Source of the DNA: Endozoicomonas sp. SCSIO W0465
Lineage (GTDB): Bacteria > Pseudomonadota > Gammaproteobacteria > Pseudomonadales > Endozoicomonadaceae
DNA: 64,000 nucleotides
Direction of reading: 5' to 3'
Assembly: GCF_023716865.1 (NCBI RefSeq)
Contig: NZ_CP092417.1
Span: 1,962,001 to 2,026,000 of the forward strand
Shown: one piece after another, positions 27,945 to 40,300 of the stretch
How the letters are laid out: each line of letters begins with the position of its first letter
How positions within the stretch are numbered: the stretch's first letter is position 1
Translations under genes and position numbers: made by a program
Notes under the pieces: generated by a model
What the model saw: only the letters and a program-made list of their open reading frames with translations
Told to the model about the DNA's origin: nothing
Databases searched by the model: none

Positions 27945-29258
27945 ATGAAAAATCTTAAGCTGACGATTATTGGCGGTGGCAGTAGCTACACACCGGAGCT
28001 GGTTGATGGCATTATCCGCCGTATCCGTGAGCTGCCCGTTACCGAAATCTGCCTGGTTGACATTGAAGACGGCGAACGCAAAGTGAACATCATCGCTGAT
28101 CTGACCAGACGCATGATTGAAAAAGCAGGTCTTGATATTCACGTGTGGGCAACGCTGAACCGTCGCGACGGTATCAAGGATGCCCAGTTCGTTATGTCCC
28201 AGTTCCGTGTGGGTGGTCTGGCAGCCCGTGCCCGCGATGAGCGTATCCCCCTGCGATACAATGTCATCGGCCAGGAAACCACCGGGCCTGGTGGTTTTGC
28301 CAAAGCGCTGCGTACTATCCCTGTTATTCTCGAGATCTGTCGTGATATTGAAGAAGTTGCCCCAAACGCCTGGCTGATCAACTTTACCAACCCGGCCGGC
28401 ATGGTAACTGAAGCCGTTATCAAGCACACCAGGGTAAAAGTGATGGGTCTGTGTAACGTCCCCATCAATATGCACTATTCCATTGCCCGCATGCTGGGTG
28501 TTAAGCCGGAAGAAGCTTCCCTGGATTTTGCCGGCCTGAACCATATGGTGTGGGTTCACAAGGTTTCCGTTGCCGGTGCAGACAAAACCCGGGAAGTCCT
28601 CAAACTGCTGGGTGATGGCGCCAGCCTGAACATGAACAACATTACCGAAGAGCCATGGGATCAGTCGTTCCTGAAGGCCCTTGGTGTGGTTCCCTGCCCT
28701 TATCACCGCTACTTCTATCTGAAAGAGGCGATGCTGGCTGATGAACTCAAAGCAGCAGAGTCTGGTGGTACCCGAGCAGAACAGGTGATGAAAATCGAAG
28801 AAGAGCTGTTTGAACTGTACGCTGATCCTGATCTGGACCATAAACCAAGCCAGCTTGAAAAGCGTGGCGGCGCTTACTATTCAGAAGTTTCCCTGGATCT
28901 GGTGGATGCTATCTGGAACAACAAAAAAACGATGAATGTCGTTAATACCCGTAACAATGGCGCCATTAATGGCTTGCCAGAGGATGCTGTGGTGGAAATC
29001 AATGCCATGGTGGACGCCGACGGTGCTCATGCCATCTCTTTTGGTACTATGCCTACCCATCTGAACGGCCTGCTCCAGCAGGTCAAGGCTTACGAGACTC
29101 TGGCTATTGATGCCGCTGTTTACGGTGATTACGACAAGGCCCTGATGGCCATGGCACTGAACCCGCTGGTTCCGGATCTGGCCACTGGTAAGAAGATTCT
29201 TGATGATATCATCGCCGAGAATCGCGATTTCCTGCCACAATTTGCCGACCTCGTTTAA
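27945..29258 (+). CDS. chbF: GH4 6-phospho-beta-glucosidase / diacetylchitobiose-6-P hydrolase
   Basis: 437 aa, glycoside hydrolase family 4, which uses NAD+ and Mn2+ in a redox elimination mechanism. The NAD loop GGGSSYTPELV is at residues 10-20; INFTNPAG and GLCNVPINMHY contain the metal-binding Cys, and AGLNHMVWV contains the metal-binding His. In chb operons the enzyme splits the phosphorylated disaccharide brought in by ChbBCA, after removal of an acetyl group by ChbG. It starts 33 bp after the regulator gene. Confidence 0.92.
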   Translation: MKNLKLTIIGGGSSYTPELVDGIIRRIRELPVTEICLVDIEDGERKVNIIADLTRRMIEKAGLDIHVWATLNRRDGIKDAQFVMSQFRVGGLAARARDERIPLRYNVIGQETTGPGGFAKALRTIPVILEICRDIEEVAPNAWLINFTNPAGMVTEAVIKHTRVKVMGLCNVPINMHYSIARMLGVKPEEASLDFAGLNHMVWVHKVSVAGADKTREVLKLLGDGASLNMNNITEEPWDQSFLKALGVVPCPYHRYFYLKEAMLADELKAAESGGTRAEQVMKIEEELFELYADPDLDHKPSQLEKRGGAYYSEVSLDLVDAIWNNKKTMNVVNTRNNGAINGLPEDAVVEINAMVDADGAHAISFGTMPTHLNGLLQQVKAYETLAIDAAVYGDYDKALMAMALNPLVPDLATGKKILDDIIAENRDFLPQFADLV

Positions 29259-29423
29259 TCTGTTTGGGAACCGCAAAGAAAAAACGCTTTCCGTCATCCG
29301 AAATAGCCAGGCTTGTGTGCTTTTTCGGGGAGCGGGCGGCGGAAAGCGGGCAGCGCTTCTTTTGCCTTTGTGGTTCAAAACATCCTGCACCACTGTGAGA
29401 GGGAGATTTATCTTCAACGCCCT
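29259..29423 (+). other. chbF-chbG spacer
   Basis: A 165-bp gap within the operon. It contains the stem AAGCG-GGCAG-CGCTT (about 29344-29358) followed by CTTTTG, a possible attenuator or partial terminator. The in-frame open extension of chbG into this gap from 29313 has no family similarity and is not considered coding. Confidence 0.4.
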
Positions 29424-30161
29424 ATGAAACTGATCGTCAATGCCGATGATTTCGGCCTGACCCGGGGTGTCAACCTGGGCATCATCGAAGCTTTTCAACA
29501 AGGTATTGTCCGCTCCACCACTTTAATGGTGGGCATGCCTGCAGAGCGCCATGGGGCTGAACTGGCCAGACTCAATCCGGGATTGAAAGTGGGTATCCAT
29601 CTGCGTCTGACCGCTGGTACACCCATGGCTGACCATGTTCCTACCCTGCTTGATCAGGCTGGGCAGTTACAAAATCAGAGCCAGTTCTGGGACAATCAGT
29701 TAATGAGCCCGGAAGACATCGAACATGAACTGCGCGCACAGATTGAACATTTCCTGAGCCTTGGTATTGAACTCAGCCATATGGATGGTCACCACCACTG
29801 CCATCGCCATGCACTGGTCGCCCCTATCGCCAGAAAGCTGGCTGCAGAGTACAAGGTTGCACTTCGCCCTGAAAATGAAATGACCCAATACCGGGGCAAA
29901 AGCCTGGGCTTTTCAGACAAGTTTTACGGTGACAGCCTGACCGGTGAACATCTCCTCAAGATCGTTCGCCAATACCTGGGCAGAGTACAGGTGCTGGAGC
30001 TGATGGCACATCCGGCACTGATCGATGAACCTCTGTGGGAAGCCAGCGGTTATGCAACCGCCAGAGCCCGTGAACTGGCCATTCTGACCAATCCATCATT
30101 GCCTGAAGCCCTGGGTGGTATGGGTGTTACCATCTCCGATTACAGTTGCCTGCAGGATTAA
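29424..30161 (+). CDS. chbG: YdjC/ChbG chito-oligosaccharide deacetylase
   Basis: 245 aa, carbohydrate deacetylase of the YdjC family. The metal and catalytic motifs are NADDFGLT at residues 5-12 (Asp-Asp), VGIHLRLT, and SHMDGHHHCHRH (His cluster). In E. coli ChbG removes one acetyl group from the reducing-end-distal unit of phosphorylated chitobiose, which is needed for both regulation and hydrolysis by ChbF. The ATG at 29424 begins the family's MKLIVNADDFG start. Followed after 6 bp by the kinase gene. Confidence 0.92.
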   Translation: MKLIVNADDFGLTRGVNLGIIEAFQQGIVRSTTLMVGMPAERHGAELARLNPGLKVGIHLRLTAGTPMADHVPTLLDQAGQLQNQSQFWDNQLMSPEDIEHELRAQIEHFLSLGIELSHMDGHHHCHRHALVAPIARKLAAEYKVALRPENEMTQYRGKSLGFSDKFYGDSLTGEHLLKIVRQYLGRVQVLELMAHPALIDEPLWEASGYATARARELAILTNPSLPEALGGMGVTISDYSCLQD

Positions 30162-30167
30162 GCAAAT

Positions 30168-31079
30168 ATGCCATCCGCACTCTTAATGAAAAGCCCGGTA
30201 AAAAAAACTGACCACAAACAGCCGCTCCTTCTGGGGGTAGACGGCGGTGGTACTTCATGCCGGGCGCGTATCACCGATCTTGACGGTCATATTCTGGGAG
30301 AAGGTTTTGCCGGAAGCGCAAACCCCCGCACCGGGCTTGATCCAGCCTGTAACGCCATCATGCAGGCCACCCGTGAAGCGATGGATAAAGCCGGTCTGGA
30401 AGAAAACGACTTTGGACGGATTTATGCCGGTCTTGGTCTGGCCGGTGTCAATCAGCAGAAAGAACAGGATCTTGTCCTTGGCTGGGGCTTTCCGTTTGCC
30501 GGTATCTTCCTGGAAACCGATGCCTACGCCGCCTGTATGGGCGCCTTTAGTGGCAGGGACGGAGCAATCCTGATACTGGGCACCGGCTCCTGTGGTGCCA
30601 GCCTGATTGATGGTGACATGAAAACACTGGGCGGCTGGGGTTTCCCGATCTCGGATCATGGCAGTGGAGCCATTCTGGGTCTCGCCGCAGTCCGTTATGC
30701 CCTGCTGGCCCGGGAAGGTATGAAAGAAGAAACCCCTTTAAGCCAGGCAATCATGGCAACGTTTGACAACCGTCCTGAAAATGCCGTTGCCTGGCAGGAC
30801 AGTGCTCTGCCGAGAGACTACGGTTCTTATGGACCGATGGTGGTTGAGTATTTAAGTAAGGGCGATAAGCTGGCAGAACAGTTAATTCGTGAGTGCGCTG
30901 ACGATGCAGCCATGATGATCCGGATACTTCATCAGCGCGGCGCTAACCAGTGTGCATTGGTGGGCGGGCTGAGTGAGTTCGTTATGCCCTGGCTGCCAGA
31001 AGATGTTAAAGCCATTGCCACCCTGCCACAGGGTGATGCCATGCACGGTGCACTATTGATGGCAATGAAACTCATCTGA
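30168..31079 (+). CDS. BadF/BadG-type glucosamine/N-acetylglucosamine kinase
   Basis: 303 aa, ASKHA-fold kinase. The phosphate-1 loop LLGVDGGGTSCRARI is at about 21-35, phosphate-2 ILILGTGSCGASL at about 134-146, then GGWGFPISDHGSGA and the adenosine region CALVGGLSEF. It resembles the GspK glucosamine kinase found with chitin genes in Vibrio and would phosphorylate the free (N-acetyl)glucosamine freed by ChbF. It closes the operon. An alternative start is the ATG seven codons later (30189). Confidence 0.85.
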   Translation: MPSALLMKSPVKKTDHKQPLLLGVDGGGTSCRARITDLDGHILGEGFAGSANPRTGLDPACNAIMQATREAMDKAGLEENDFGRIYAGLGLAGVNQQKEQDLVLGWGFPFAGIFLETDAYAACMGAFSGRDGAILILGTGSCGASLIDGDMKTLGGWGFPISDHGSGAILGLAAVRYALLAREGMKEETPLSQAIMATFDNRPENAVAWQDSALPRDYGSYGPMVVEYLSKGDKLAEQLIRECADDAAMMIRILHQRGANQCALVGGLSEFVMPWLPEDVKAIATLPQGDAMHGALLMAMKLI

Positions 31080-31148
31080 CAACGCTAATACCCATACAGC
31101 CCCCTCGTTCCCACGGTCCCGGGGCTGTCGGGAAAGCCTGAAAAAAAC
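31080..31148. other. Short spacer after the chitobiose operon
   Basis: About 70 bp holding a CTCGTTCCCACG element like the REP-type palindrome seen at 17539. No clear terminator is visible for the plus-strand operon. Confidence 0.35.
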
Positions 31149-31303
31149 TTCTCTCAGGCTTCCTTGCTTATAATGCGTTTTAAACAATGGCGAACATATT
31201 TTATAGGGAGATGTGCTTAGGGGGACAGCAAGGTTAACAGGAATTTAACCATTGTCGTTTAATATTGGCGAGCTCATGCTGTTGCCCGACCAATATCCTT
31301 TAC
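31149..31303. repeat. Dispersed repeat R2, overlapping the end of the giant gene
   Basis: A shorter copy of R1 (17217-17513) in the same orientation: CTTCTCTCAGGCTTCC to AACAATGGCGAA, then GGGAGATGTGCTTAGG to GACCAATATCCTTTA. The minus-strand stop codon and the last eight codons (KDIGRATA) of the 3242-codon gene lie inside it. R1 and R2 bracket the whole porin-chb module. Confidence 0.75.
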
Positions 31304-34300
31304 ACGCTTTACAGGCGGTAAACCCTGCGAATGATAAGGCAGCTGATTTGCCGGAGAATTCACTGGCAAACCTTGCTTTTTTGCTGCCTCTATACCGAAC
31401 ATCTTATTGGCAAAATCAAAGTCCCGGGCCATCATCAACTTGATATCATCTGGAATATTCAGTTCGCGGGCCAGTGTGCGCACCTTCTCTACCACTTTTT
31501 CAGTAAACCTTTGAGCGGGCTCTTTTTCACTATCGGGATTGTATATACTGCCATCAGGATTACTCTGGCTATTCTTCCAGAATTCCTGTAAGCGCTTGAA
31601 TTGATGATTCTGGTAAACCGGCTCCATCACTTTTCCATTCTCAGGGTTAGTCAGCCAGGAGGTGTTGGGTGTGGTAGCGATCAGGTGCAACAGATAGGGC
31701 TGCCCCCCTGATTCAGGCGTATATCCGGACCGGTTCACCAGTTGTACCGCTTTTTCTGGCAGCGCTTCAACCAGGTGGGCAACCAGGAATAACAGACGAG
31801 ACAGATCATTCTGCCCACCTTCATTGCTCTTCACCCGATTAACCAGTAAATGCAGACTTTCTAATGGGATCTCCCTTATCAGAGTGAGGTCTGACGGCGC
31901 GTTACCCATCCGGAATTCTGCTATCACTTGATCAATGATGTTGTCAAGCCGGTCAAGATGCTCTTGTGGATGCTCATCTATTGAAATCTCACCAAGCTTC
32001 CTCAGCAGGGCTTCATGGGTATCACTGTGCATGGACAAAGGACAGGGATTAAATAACCCATCAATAAACCGTATGATATTGAATGAACCAAGCCCCTTTT
32101 CACCTTTTGATGCAGGCTCATATGGAGCACCGCTGAACGACAAAGGTATTTCAATAGGTCTGGTGAAAAATTGTAAGAAGCGATTGGCCGCTTTCGCTAA
32201 CCAGCGCATTGGGTTTGATCGCTCTTCACAGAAGAGCGATAACTTTAACTTAATGACAGCCTTACCATCATTCAACAGGGTAAAACCGGGATTATTGGCC
32301 TTGACCGTATTCTTTAACAGGGCATTATATATCCAACCGAAGCGAGCAGCGTTAACACGGATTGACTCAATATCATCAAGCCTTCCTATGGCATTGTTGA
32401 TAGAAAATTTTGCATTGACTTTAACCGGTCCGCCAGCCAGCCATCCCGCAAAACGATGCAACCGGGCAGGCTCTAACAGTGCCGTTACATCCGCATAACC
32501 ATTGCGATGACGGTCAACGTTAATATCAGCCTCTACATAATCAACTACGCCTCGACCGGCCACATTGACCTTTATTGACTCAATGGTTTTGTCTCTATCC
32601 TGAGGCCCGACGCTGATATCCATGTATGGTTTTGGATAGTATTTATGTAAGTTAAGAGAGAATTTCAACCTGCTAAGGCCAAAGCCGACAGTATCTTCAC
32701 CAGAACCATCCAGAACATTACTATGAAATTCACCCGAAATTTGATCAATATTGAAATCAATATGTTCTGGTATAAATGTGTTAAAAAGGTTTCGGGCTAA
32801 ATCAGCAGGGCGCATCATTGGGGCTGCAGATAATAAAGAGGCTTTGTACAACTGACTCTTTTCCGGCAATTGATATGATATGGATATTCCGGTCATTTCA
32901 ATATCAATATCGATCTTATCCGCATCCTCGAATACCAGATCCATTTTCCGAACCTGAATAGAGCCGTCCTTCATTTTTATCAGATGGGCCTTGATATTTT
33001 TAAACACACGGCCATTGATTACGACACGATCAAATTGGATCGGTTCATTCAGATTTCCGCTCAAACACTCATAGGTTTCAGCCGCCTGCATCAGGAAACA
33101 TAAAATTTTGGGAAGTTCCTTTGCCACGCTGTGTTTCGGTTCAACCTTCAGGACACCGGACGTCAGCGTATCAGGGTCAAAGCGATCCACAAAAGCCACA
33201 GCCAGTTCTGCGGCCAGCTTATTAAAATCGATAGCCTGTGCTTTATTTCGTGCCTGCAGTAAGGCTTTATCCTGAACCGCCTGACGTACGGAAGGCATAA
33301 CCTCTTGCACCTTTTTATCGATCAAGGGATTCAGCAACGATGATATGTCGGCACCGTGATCCCGGACCCAGCCAGAAAGCCATTTAACCGTGTAAGTGAT
33401 AGCTTGCGTCAAAGCCTGATCAACGATGGGGGTTATATAAGGGGTAATATTATCAACTGCGCGTGCAAATTCTGACCCGCTATCTTTTCCGGAAATTTGC
33501 TTTGCCACAGTAGCAACAACCACCTGGGTCACAGCAACACGTATCTGCCCTGTAAAAGTTGCAACGATGCTATTTACATTCGCTTCATTACCCAACCATA
33601 GCGCGACATTTTCAATAATGTCAGCCTGGGCTCTCTTGAGTGTTTCGGTCAGTTCCTTCTGAATAGGTTCTATAACCGCTATTTCAATCCCTTTTTGATG
33701 ACCAATAATCCATTCACCACCCTTAGCCATAATATGCGTCAATATTTTATCAATGGCTTTGTGCAGCTCGGGTGTCGCTGTTGACGAGCTGGCTTCAATC
33801 CATTTTGCAGTTCTTTCCAGAATAATCTGCTTACTTTGATGCAGAGCCTGATCAATAGCACCATTAATATGCGGAGTTAATAATGTGGCAACGTCCATTG
33901 GTGGTCCGCTATTGTTCAAAGCCTGCTCAATAGCGTTCTGGATGTCACCGGCATTCTTATTAACAGCATTCGCCATACCTTCAATGGCATCGGCAACCAT
34001 ATGGCCTAAATAGTCGGCAGTAAGGGCTTGCAAATGTATGGTTACTGCTTCAGTCATGCCTGCCATATTGCCATCTGATCGTCCTTTGAACTGATGGATA
34101 GCGTATCCAGCCCCGGCACTCACCGCCTCCTTAACCATTCGCTGAACATGGGGTATAACGACCGGGAAAATAGACATCCGGGCGTGATCTTCATCTCTCC
34201 CCAGTTTTGACCGCAGGTTATCTGCCCATACTTTACGACGAATAATATCAGTACCTTGCCTGATAACTTCCGCAATGCCTTTGCTCAAGCCCGGTATCAG

Positions 34301-37300
34301 GGATGACCACATTCCCGTCGCTTCAGGCTGGTTAACGTTTCTGCTTTTCTTAATCGTTGTGTTGATCACTGGGGGGGGGGCGATTTCTTCAGCTGCCCTT
34401 CGCAGGGTAGTGACTACATCCCCTTTATTCTGTGGACTCTGCTTCAGCGCAGAACGCAGAAGTGCCAGTCGGTTGTGGAGGATCAATTCCAGCTCCGGTG
34501 CTGCTTTTTGCATCATGGCTCGAACATTGACGGCCATATCTTCCTTGATGACCTCTCTATTCTGACGGATCCAGTCTGACAGTTGATCCACACTGTAACC
34601 GGCCAGCCGTTCCAGTACCTGCCCCCTATTGAGTTGATCCTGCAGGAACGGAAGCACTGCATCCCTGAGTGCCCGGGACTCTGACCCCGGCGTCACGCTT
34701 TGTACTATCTGGCGGGATGAATCAGTCACAACCGGTTCAACCAGGGTATTCATCCTATGCACCAGGATATCAAGCAGTTTCTGCCGGTTTGGCTGCTGTT
34801 TTGTCTCTTTATCTTCTGAGCCAAGCCAGTCAAACACACCGTCAACTACCGCCTGCAGGGTCACCACCGCCTGTTGGGTAATGGCATCAATTACTCTGGG
34901 TACTACCACCTCATTCTCACAAAAGAGGCCGGTTGCCAGTACGTCCAGCCACCTGGTGCCATCAGCGATTCCTTGCCGGGTCAGGTCACTGACCATCTCT
35001 TTCACACTGTCATAAGGCAAGCCTTGCAGGACTGCTTCCAGCTGGTCTGCGCCAGTACCAAGCATTCTGGCCAAGCCTTGTTTCAGCATTTCATCAGCTT
35101 CTCGCGCAATAGCCGTACGTTGGTCCGCAGCCACAGGCTGTACAGCTTGCTGATTTCCAGCAGAAGTGACCACATTCTCTTTACCCTGGTTTACCGGGGC
35201 CATTACTTTTTCTGCGGCCTTCTTCACTTCACCAACGGTTTGTTTTTGCCAGGCATCAGACAACAGCTTGTTACTGATATTTTCAACAACGGTTGTCGTG
35301 AGAAATGGTGATACGACACCGGTCAGTTGAGATATGGCCTCTCCGGGCAGTACTACAGCATGACTCTGTGTGCAGCCATTCTGTGCATCGTTCTGTGCAT
35401 CGTTCTGTGAATCGTTGTATCTGGCAACAAACTCAGCACCTTCTTTGACAGCAACCTCCATGACCTTGCCAAAACCATCAGACAGAATTGACCTGGCCAC
35501 TTCCAGCTGTTTTGTTTCATCGATTGTCAACCTGATGGCATCGCCGGCCAAGTTACCCAGCTGGCTGGCAACGGCTTTACGGGCACCACGCCAGTGATCC
35601 TGGTGCTTTTTACTGTTCGCTGTCGTTTTCTTCACATCCTTGATGGCTGCATCACCTGGGGTTTCTTCTGGCTCCAATTGCTCAGCTGCCAGCTGTAATG
35701 TGGTCACTGCATCGGCCTTGTCTTGTCGGGCTTTTGTCACTGCGGCACGCAAGGTTGCCAGATGCTCTTTAAGGATGGTTTCCAGATCCTTTGTTGCCGC
35801 CTTCATCAGGGACCGGACCAGGGTTTCAACATCCTGCCGGATGTCCTCCCGATGTGCCCTGACCCATGCCGTCAGCTGGTCCACGCTGTAGGTGGCCAGC
35901 TGGTCAATGACCCGGCTCTGGTCCAGCTGCCCACGCAGGAACGGCTGTATGGCATTCCTGAGCGCTTTTGCCTCCGTCAATCCCGCTGCCGGCTGCGTAC
36001 GCTGAACCAGTTCCACTGATGCTCCTGCTACGACTGGTTCCACCAGGTTCTCCATTTGGGATGCCAGGAGCCGTAACAGTTTCTCCCGGTTGGTTTTCTG
36101 CGCTTTCTCTTCGGTATCGGGATCATGTGCTTCGGCATCCAGCCAGCCCAACACTGCGTCAATCGCTGCCATCTGTGCCGCAACCGCCTGCTCTGTCAGC
36201 ACCCTTGTGACCCGGGCCAGGGTCGCGTCCTCATCCTCATTAAAGAGATCGGTGACCAGCACATCCAGCCACTCAATGCCATCAGCCATCCCCTTCAGCG
36301 GTAGCTCCCTGGCCATCCCTTTCAGGGTCTCATAAGGCTGGGCTTTCAGGAGTGCAGCCAGCTGGTCGGCACCGGTACGGAGCATGCCGGCCAGTTCTTT
36401 TCTCAGCAATGAGTCAGCAGCTGATCCTACCACCGAGTGCTTCAGCGCTGGTGGTTCGGCTGACTGGCCTTCTATCGGCTCGTCTACCGCTACTACACCT
36501 TTGTCGTTCGGTAACAGTGCTTGACTGACAGACTGTTTTACTTTGCCGACCGCCTGCGCTTTCCATGCAGCAGACAACAGGATTTCACTCAGGTTATTAA
36601 CGACGTTGGTCGTCAGAAAGGACGGTACGTAACCGGTCAGCCGGGCGAGTCCCTCAGCAGACTGATCGTTGCCGTTGTATTGAGGGGCACTCCGTTGGAC
36701 AGCATTCCGTTGAACAATAAATTCGGCACTGGCTTCAACCACGCTCCCCATGACCGCACCAATGTGTGCAGTCAGCAGTGACCGGGTTGCCACCAGATCC
36801 CGCGATTCCTGTTTGGTCAGCTCAATAGCGTCATCAACCCCATTACCCAGCTGTTCAGCGATGGCCTGACAGAGTTCACGCCAGTGCTCCGGTGTCTGTG
36901 GCTCTTCATGGTCTTCACTCCATTCTGCCATGGCATCCAGGGCAGCCAGGCCGATCAGTCCGGAGTCATCATCTGACTCCGGGTGCAGCCGCTTTGCTGC
37001 CCGAGCCAGGATCTTATCCGCATCTACCCGGTGTTGCTGGCCGTTTGCCACCGCCGTGCGCAGGGTTGCCAGATGCTCCTTAAGGATTGTTTCCAGATCC
37101 TTTGTCGCCGCTTTCATCAGGGCCCTGACCTGTGTTGCCACATCCTGTCGGATATCCTCCCGATGCGCCCTGACCCATGCCGTCAGCTGGTCCACTCCGT
37201 AAGCGGCCAGCCGTTTAATGACCTGGCTCTGGTCCAGCTGCCCACGCAGGAACGGCTGTATGGCGTTTCGGAGCTGCTCCACCTCGGTCAACCCAGCTGC

Positions 37301-40300
37301 TGGCTGTGTACGCTGGAACAGTTCAGCCGATGCACCCGCCACAGCAGGCTCCAGCAGATTATCCAGCCGGGAAACCAGGATTTTCAACAGCGTCTCCCGG
37401 TTGGTTTTCTGCGTTGTCCCCCCTGCATCGGGATTCTCCGCTTCGCTATCCAGCCAGCCCAGCACTTCGTCAATTGCCTCCGTCTGGGCTGCTACCGCCT
37501 GCTCAGTCAGCGCCTCTGTGATCCTGGCCAGGGTTGCGTCCTCATCGTCGTTAAAGAGGTCGGTGATCAGTACGTTCAGCCACTCAATCCCATCAGCCAT
37601 CCCCTTCAGCGGCAGCTCTCTGGCCATCCCTTTCACGGTTTCATAAGGCTGGGTTTTCAGGACTGCAGCCAGCTGGCTGGCCCCGGTACGGAGCATGTCG
37701 GCCAGTTCTTTTCTCAGCAGTTTGTCGGCAGCCGATCCTGCCACCGAGAGCTTCACCGCTGGTGGTTCGGATGTCTGGCCTTCTGTTGGCGCGTCTGCCG
37801 ATACTGTGTTGTTGTCGTTTGGTAACAGTACCTGCCTGACAGATTTCTTCACCTTGCCAACCATCTGCTCTTTCCAGGCTGTGGACAGCAGGGTTTCACT
37901 CAGATTATTAACGACGGTGGTCGTCAGGAAGGACGGCACGTGATCGGTCAGCTGGGCGAGCCCCGCCACGGACTGATCATTGCCATTGTGAGGAGGGGCA
38001 CTCCGTTGGGCGGCACTCCGTTGGGCGGCACTCCGTTGGGCGGCATTCCGTTGGGCAATGAATCCAGCACCTTCTTTGATCACTTCACCCATGACCGCAC
38101 CAATGTGCCGGGTCAAAAGAAATCTACCTGCCGCCAGTTCCGGCGATTTCTGTTCCACCAGGTCGTCAGCGTCGTTGACCATCAGGTCCATTACCTCACC
38201 GGTACCATCGCCTAACTGCTCAACAACGGCCCGGCAGAGTTGGTGCCAGTGCTCCGGTGTTTGCTTTTTGCTGTCCGCTACTGCATCGGTTTGCCCGGGA
38301 CTGCCCTTCGGCGTCTTATTCAGTTCATCGACCACCCCTGCCAGGGTGGTGACCACATCGGTGTTGTCTTGCTGGCTATTTTCCACTGCGGCACGCAGGG
38401 TCTTCAATCGTTGGTGAATAGCGGCTTCCAGATCCGGGATCATTTGAACCAGCAATGCTTTCACATAGGCTTTGGCATCCAGGTCTATCTGCTGTTTATT
38501 ATCCGTTATCCATCTTGCCAACCAGTCCACACCTTGGGTGACTTGTGACGTAGTCGCCCACTCCTTTGTTCGTTGCTTTAACCAGTTGATAGCACTACTG
38601 ACCAGCAGGTGCTGTAGCTTGACCACCTCTTCAGAAACCGTATCGGTGATCGTCAAGACAATCGATTCATCGTCAATTTTCTCGTTAAACAGATCGGTCA
38701 CCAATTCATCAAGCCAGACCGTACCGTCCCGCGTACTGTGGAGGATAAAATCAGAGGAAAGTTGCTGTAGAGCCGGAGAGGGCAGCTTATTGAGCGCAGA
38801 CTGTAACGGTCCGGCCATTTGCCGAAGAAGATCAGCCTGCGCAGACTTCAATGGCTCATCGAAGCAGTTTGCCGACTGCAATGTTCCTTGCGGGTCAGCT
38901 GGGGTGCTCAAATTAACAACCGCTTCACGTATCTTCGTTCGAGTCGTTCTTTCCCACTCCGTCGACTCAAGCTTGCCAATGAATATATCAACAACCAGTT
39001 TCGTTAAAACCGGCGATATTGCTGCGGTGAATTCGGGGGTTAATCCGGGGGTTGTCTCTGCTGGTTCCTGATTCACCGAGTGCTCTTCTTTGTTTTGCCC
39101 GGTGATGAAAGCGGCGCCTTTACTGACCGCCGTTCCCAATACTTTCCCAATACCCGGCTCTACCTTATGGATGACTGTGTCAAGATGTTTTCTGAGTTCT
39201 CCGATCAGCAGGCCGATCGCCTCATCTGCCATCTTGCTACTTTCCTGAGCAATCACCTGATCAATTACCCGCATTTGTTTTGTGCGTGGCTCTGTCGTTA
39301 AACCAGAAGCATTTAAGTGAGTAGAGCTGGTTGATTGATCACTGGTTACGGCGGGTGCTGTTGAACTGATGTCGTTTGAATCACGCAAACTTGCAACCGC
39401 TTCCGGTGACGTTTTCTGACCAGCGGGCTGCTGGTTATTTTTTCTATAATGGGCGGTTATCTGATTAACCAGAGTTTGGCAGTCATCCTGAATATTTTTC
39501 TTATTGGCCTTACCGTCATTTATCTCCTGCTTTAGCTTTTCAAGGTTTCTTATAATTATTGGTTTGAGTGTCTTCTCTTTTTCTTTAATGATTTTAGTAA
39601 TTTCTTTTTCAAACAGGGCTTCGTTTTGAAAAAAACCAAGGTACTCATCCAGCTTTTTATTGATCTCTTTTTTAATTACCCCTTCAGTAAATTTCTCAGG
39701 TGCAATCCAGTCGGCTAATCGAAACACACCTTTTGCAGCCCAGTTACCATGATCTTTCACAAATTGTTTAATCAATTCCGCTACACTACTGACCATTCTG
39801 TCTCGAAGAACATGGATTTCATCAGGGTTCTGTCGGTTTCTTTCGCTAAACAGACGAACGGTGTCGCTGCGAATACTCATCAGGGTATTAATGATAATTG
39901 CCCAAACCCCGGATAGCAGCTCATCAACATTATTTTCAGTCAACTCAATACCTTCAGCCATCATACTGAACAATACGTTGTTGATGATTTTCTTTAACGA
40001 TTCTGACTTAACGCTGTTTTCCAATTTTTCATTAACCAATTTACTCCCTGCCTGTAGTACAGCAGCAATACTGTCGTTTAAAGCACCATCAACATTTTCC
40101 GTATTCTTTTGTGCTGATGGGGACGGTAAGCTCAATATGTCCGATAGGATAACGGCTAACACCTCCGATACTTTCTCTTTCCCTTCACCGGTGTCTGCCC
40201 AGGTTATTTTATTGAGAAAAGCCTGATGGGTCAGGTGCACCAGGACTGTGGAGATTGATCGTGAAAAGCCGTTGACCCAGGCATCCTCACCTTCAAAGCC

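Noticed and set aside
27876..28841. 321-codon minus-strand frame opposite chbF
   Set aside because: Antisense shadow of a clear GH4 gene.
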